Shown here one piece after another: positions 38,912 through 41,897 of a stretch of 41,897 bases of DNA (position 1 is the first letter of the stretch; each line of letters opens with the position of its first letter). A program made the translations under genes and the position numbers. The DNA is from Holosporales bacterium (GTDB lineage: Bacteria; Pseudomonadota; Alphaproteobacteria; UBA3830; JAIRWN01): positions 1 through 41,897 of the forward strand of contig JAIRYS010000009.1 of assembly GCA_031267535.1 (NCBI GenBank), given 5' to 3'. A model generated the notes under the pieces. It ran no database searches. It was given only the letters and a program-made list of their open reading frames with translations, and was not told the origin of the DNA.

Positions 38912-39024
38912 GGCCGGTAAGGAACGACTTTCGTTATGGGCGCTGTTGTAAAGCTTAAAGTCTTATGTTAGAAAGGCGCTAGTAATATTTAGCAATGAAA
39001 GCACAATCTTTTTAAGGTATATCA

Positions 39025-39453
39025 ATGGCCAAGAAGATCGCCGGTTACATAAAGCTTCAGGTTCCTGCTGGCAAAGCTAATCCTTCTCCTCCGATTGGTC
39101 CGGCTTTGGGCCAGCGTGGGCTTAATATTATGGATTTTTGTAAGGCTTTTAATGCTCAAAGCCAGAATATGGAGGCTGGTACGCCTATTCCGGTTGTAAT
39201 TACGGCTTATGTGGACAAAACGTTCTCGTTTGTAATGAAGACGCCTCCGGTGACGTTTTTCCTGAAAAAGATGGCAAAAATTGAGAAAGGGGCCAGCGCC
39301 CCCGGCAGAGGTTTTGTTGGGCGTGTTACGCTAGACCAAGTAAGGGAAATCGCCCGTTTAAAAAAAACAGATTTGAATGCTAATGATGAAGAAGCCGCTA
39401 TGCGTATGATCGAAGGGTCGGCGCGTTCTATGAGTCTGGAGGTAGTTAGTTAA
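39025..39453 (+). CDS. rplK: Ribosomal protein L11
   Basis: [38 protein letters not shown]. Confidence 0.98.
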   Translation: MAKKIAGYIKLQVPAGKANPSPPIGPALGQRGLNIMDFCKAFNAQSQNMEAGTPIPVVITAYVDKTFSFVMKTPPVTFFLKKMAKIEKGASAPGRGFVGRVTLDQVREIARLKKTDLNANDEEAAMRMIEGSARSMSLEVVS

Positions 39454-40151
39454 TGGTCAAACTTTGTAAAAGACTTAAGAAAATCCGCGAGTTGATTGAT
39501 TCCAGCCGTTCTTATAGTTTGTCAGAAGCGGTTGCCGTTTTAAAGAAAAGCGTTCCTTGTAAATTTGATGAAACGGTTGATATTGCGGTCAACTTGAATA
39601 TAGATCCGCGTAAAACCGAGCAGAACATACGCGGCATGGTGACGATGCCGAATGGCACCGGTAAAAGCGTACGGGTTGCGGTTTTTGCTAAAGGCCCTAA
39701 GGCTGATGAAGCCAAAGCTGCGGGGGCAGATCTTGTCGGCGCTGATGATTTGGCTGAATCAGTTTCTGGCGGGAAAATAGATTTTGATGTTTGTATCGCC
39801 ACGCCTGACATGATGGGGGTGGTGGGCAAGCTTGGTAAGCTGCTCGGCCCGAAAGGGCTTATGCCTAATCCAAAGCTTGGCACAGTTGTTCAGGATGTGG
39901 CTATGGCGGTCAAGTCGGCAAAAGGCGGACAGGTGGAGTATAAGCTTGAAAAGGCTGGCATAATTCACGCCGGTATATGCAAGCTAAGCTTTGATGCGAC
40001 GGCCATTGAAGGCAATATCAGAGCCTTTTTAGGCGCGGTGTTAAAAGCTAAGCCGACTGGGGTTAAAGGTTCCTACTTGAAAAAGGTATCGGTTTCGACT
40101 ACCATGGGGCCTGGTGTGCAGATTGATGTTTCAAGCGTCGCGTCAGCTTAG
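39453..40151 (+). CDS. rplA: Ribosomal protein L1
   Basis: [35 protein letters not shown]...[21 protein letters not shown]. Confidence 0.98.
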   Translation: MVKLCKRLKKIRELIDSSRSYSLSEAVAVLKKSVPCKFDETVDIAVNLNIDPRKTEQNIRGMVTMPNGTGKSVRVAVFAKGPKADEAKAAGADLVGADDLAESVSGGKIDFDVCIATPDMMGVVGKLGKLLGPKGLMPNPKLGTVVQDVAMAVKSAKGGQVEYKLEKAGIIHAGICKLSFDATAIEGNIRAFLGAVLKAKPTGVKGSYLKKVSVSTTMGPGVQIDVSSVASA

Positions 40152-40308
40152 CGGCTCTTGAAGCGAGGGTTCCCCTGGGAAGTAGGGGAAGTGATGTGTA
40201 AGGTTCTGTCTAAGACCGCCGGTGCTTTTGGCTTAATTTCCGGCGTAGATGGCGATCGGTTCTTCCGTCCATGTCTTGGCAAATCCTAATTGTTAAAGTG
40301 AAGGTGAA
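40152..40308 (+). promoter_or_regulatory. Probable L10 leader (autoregulatory RNA) between rplA and rplJ
   Basis: Structured 157-nt gap with TTCCCC...GGGGAA and GCCGG...CCGGC stems. Confidence 0.55.
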
Positions 40309-40821
40309 ATGGATCGCGTCCAGAAACGACAGCTTATTGACAAGCTCAAGGAAGCCTCATCTGAGGCCAACCTTGCAGTGTTGGTCAAATACAATGGGCT
40401 GACCGTCGCAGAGGCATTGGATCTTAGGAACAAAATGCGAGCCGCCGAAGCGTCTTATGTTGTTGTAAAAAACACGCTTGCTCGTATCGCGTTGTCTGAG
40501 ACTAAGTTTGGCCCAATGACGGATCTTTTTAAGGGACAAACAGCCATTGCTATCTCGCAATCTCCGGTCGCTGCGGCGAAGGTTGCCGTCGAATTTGCCA
40601 AAGAGTTTGAAGAGAAATTTGAGATTATTGCCGGATGTATGGACGGCCAGGTGTTATCCATATCCGATGTAAAGATGTTGGCTTCGCTGCCTTCGCTCGA
40701 TGGGCTTCGGTCTAAAATTATTGCGATTATTTCTGCTTCTGCGCAGAAAATCGCAGCTGTCTTGCAGGCCCCAGCCGGGCAGTTGGCGCGTTTGTTTGGG
40801 GCTTATTCAAGTAAAGGTTAG
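40309..40821 (+). CDS. rplJ: Ribosomal protein L10
   Basis: ASEANLAVLVKYNGLTVAEALDLRNKMRAAEASYVVVKNTLARIA. Confidence 0.97.
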   Translation: MDRVQKRQLIDKLKEASSEANLAVLVKYNGLTVAEALDLRNKMRAAEASYVVVKNTLARIALSETKFGPMTDLFKGQTAIAISQSPVAAAKVAVEFAKEFEEKFEIIAGCMDGQVLSISDVKMLASLPSLDGLRSKIIAIISASAQKIAAVLQAPAGQLARLFGAYSSKG

Positions 40822-40841
40822 TTTTTTAATGGAGAACAGGC

Positions 40842-41219
40842 ATGAGTGCAGATTTAGATAAAATTATCGATACGCTTTCCAAGCTTACTGTATTGGAAGC
40901 GGCAGAGCTGAGCAAGAAGCTTGAAGAAGTATGGGGGGTCAGCGCTGCGGCTCCGGTTGCGATGGCGGCTGCTCCTACGGCTGCGGCTGCTCCTGTCGCG
41001 GAAGAAAAAACAGAATTTAACGTGGTTTTAACTGACGTTGGCGCTGAAAAGATTAAAGTCATTAAGGCGGTAAGAGAAATAACCGGCCTCGGCTTAACTG
41101 AAGCAAAAACTTTGGTCGAATCCGCTCCAAAGCCTTTGAAGGAAGGGGTTAACAAAGATGAAGCCGCAGAGATTAAGAAAAAGATCGAAGAAGCCGGCGC
41201 TAAAGTCGAAATAAAATAA
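40842..41219 (+). CDS. rplL: Ribosomal protein L7/L12
   Basis: Ala-rich hinge then [46 protein letters not shown]. Confidence 0.98.
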   Translation: MSADLDKIIDTLSKLTVLEAAELSKKLEEVWGVSAAAPVAMAAAPTAAAAPVAEEKTEFNVVLTDVGAEKIKVIKAVREITGLGLTEAKTLVESAPKPLKEGVNKDEAAEIKKKIEEAGAKVEIK

Positions 41220-41371
41220 GAGCGCGGCCGTAAATCGACCACATACGCATCTCAGTGGAATGTATCATCATATGATAATGGGGACACTCGTTTTTCTGGC
41301 GAGGGTTTCCAAATACGGGCGGCGAGATGTGCGTTTAAATTCAAAGTATGAATTTGTGAAAGACTGGTCGT

Positions 41372-41897
41372 TTAGTTAGATCCAGGCGAGGAGATCTGAT
41401 AAAATTTAGAAGCGAGTCCAATATAGTGCAGCCTGAGCTGCGGCTCGGAGGTCGAGAGGGCTTCCTCGATTGCCAGTTCTGCGAACTGGACTCGTTTTAG
41501 GCTAAAACTACTGCCGGATTCAAGGTTATTAACTGTATCTGAATAGAAACTTGATACATGATTATATTTTGCTAACTCTGCGAACTGGACTTTATTTGAG
41601 TTAGAATTATTGTCGAACTTAAAGTCATGAGCTTCGTCCAAAAGAGAACTTGATTTGTAATTATAGGTTGCTGGTTCTTCGAACTGAATTTGTTTTAGGT
41701 TAAAATCGTTACTGGACTCAAAGTTACTAATTGCATCCAAATAACAACTTGATGCATGACTATGTTTTGCCAGTTCTTCGAACTGGACTTTATTTGAGTT
41801 AGAATTATTGTCGAACTTAAAGTCATGAGCTTCGTCCAAAAGAGAACTTGATTTGTAATTATAGGTTGCTAATTCTTCGAACTGATCTTGTTTTAGG
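41372..41897 (-). CDS. Partial 33-aa-repeat protein, runs off the right edge (C-terminus in window)
   Basis: Frame open to 41897; 33-aa units (e.g. VQFAELAKYNHVSSFYSDTVNNLESGSSFSLKR); C-terminus LAIEEALSTSEPQLRLHYIGLASKFYQISSPGSN*. Confidence 0.75.
   Translation of the reverse strand, partial: LKQDQFEELATYNYKSSSLLDEAHDFKFDNNSNSNKVQFEELAKHSHASSCYLDAISNFESSNDFNLKQIQFEEPATYNYKSSSLLDEAHDFKFDNNSNSNKVQFAELAKYNHVSSFYSDTVNNLESGSSFSLKRVQFAELAIEEALSTSEPQLRLHYIGLASKFYQISSPGSN
41428..41472. repeat. Palindromic element copy (E8), inside the right-edge ORF
   Basis: 28-nt exact inverted match (41428-41455) to 399-426, followed by GCTTCCTCGATTGCCAGTTCTGCGAACTG as in 583-610. Confidence 0.75.
41480..41897 (-). 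repeat. Tandem coding repeats: 99-bp unit, 198-bp higher-order period
   Basis: AACTGGACTTTATTTGAGTTAGAATTATTGTCGAACTTAAAGTCATGAGCTTCGTCCAAAAGAGAACTTGATTTGTAATTATAGGTTGCT at 41583 and again at 41781 (offset 198). Confidence 0.88.

Noticed and set aside
41480-41897. CRISPR-like array from the regular repeat spacing
   Set aside because: The repeats are translated, contiguous 99/198-bp coding units without unique spacers.

Overview
The window looks like a chromosomal segment, possibly a whole contig, from an AT-leaning alphaproteobacterium that is probably host-associated. The alphaproteobacterial assignment rests on a DUF1013/TrcR-type protein and a DUF1150-Hsp20 pair. Most of it is dense housekeeping sequence. 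Minus strand: ruvCAB-yebC, bioY, pal, a CorC-like CBS protein, ybeY, miaB, DUF1150, hsp20, a lone 5S rRNA, an MFS transporter, pgsA, uvrC, tRNA-Asp and tkt. Plus strand: lysS, an ABC-F ATPase, phaC, a trypsin-like protease, map, radC, lolA, pyrH-frr-uppS, xerC/D, infC, secB, tRNA-Trp, secE-nusG, rplKAJL. The unusual content is: (1) both window ends carry open, edge-truncated minus-strand ORFs of one repeat-protein family with a 33-aa unit; (2) these ORFs contain a family of short double-hairpin palindromic elements in either orientation, with a further copy in an intergenic region at about 21.65 kb, resembling in principle (homology not claimed) the Rickettsia palindromic elements found inside genes; (3) four G/C homopolymer tracts of 9-14 nt, one of which (G14) breaks a SAM-methyltransferase gene exactly at its frame switch, a candidate phase-variable locus now OFF; (4) a decayed partial tandem duplication of ruvB, a frameshifted GNAT gene and an IS3-type remnant; (5) a ROSE-like hairpin over the hsp20 Shine-Dalgarno, a probable AUA start for infC, an orphan 5S rRNA, and no rpoB directly after rplL. 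All calls come from reading the sequence and supplied translations; no database search was run.
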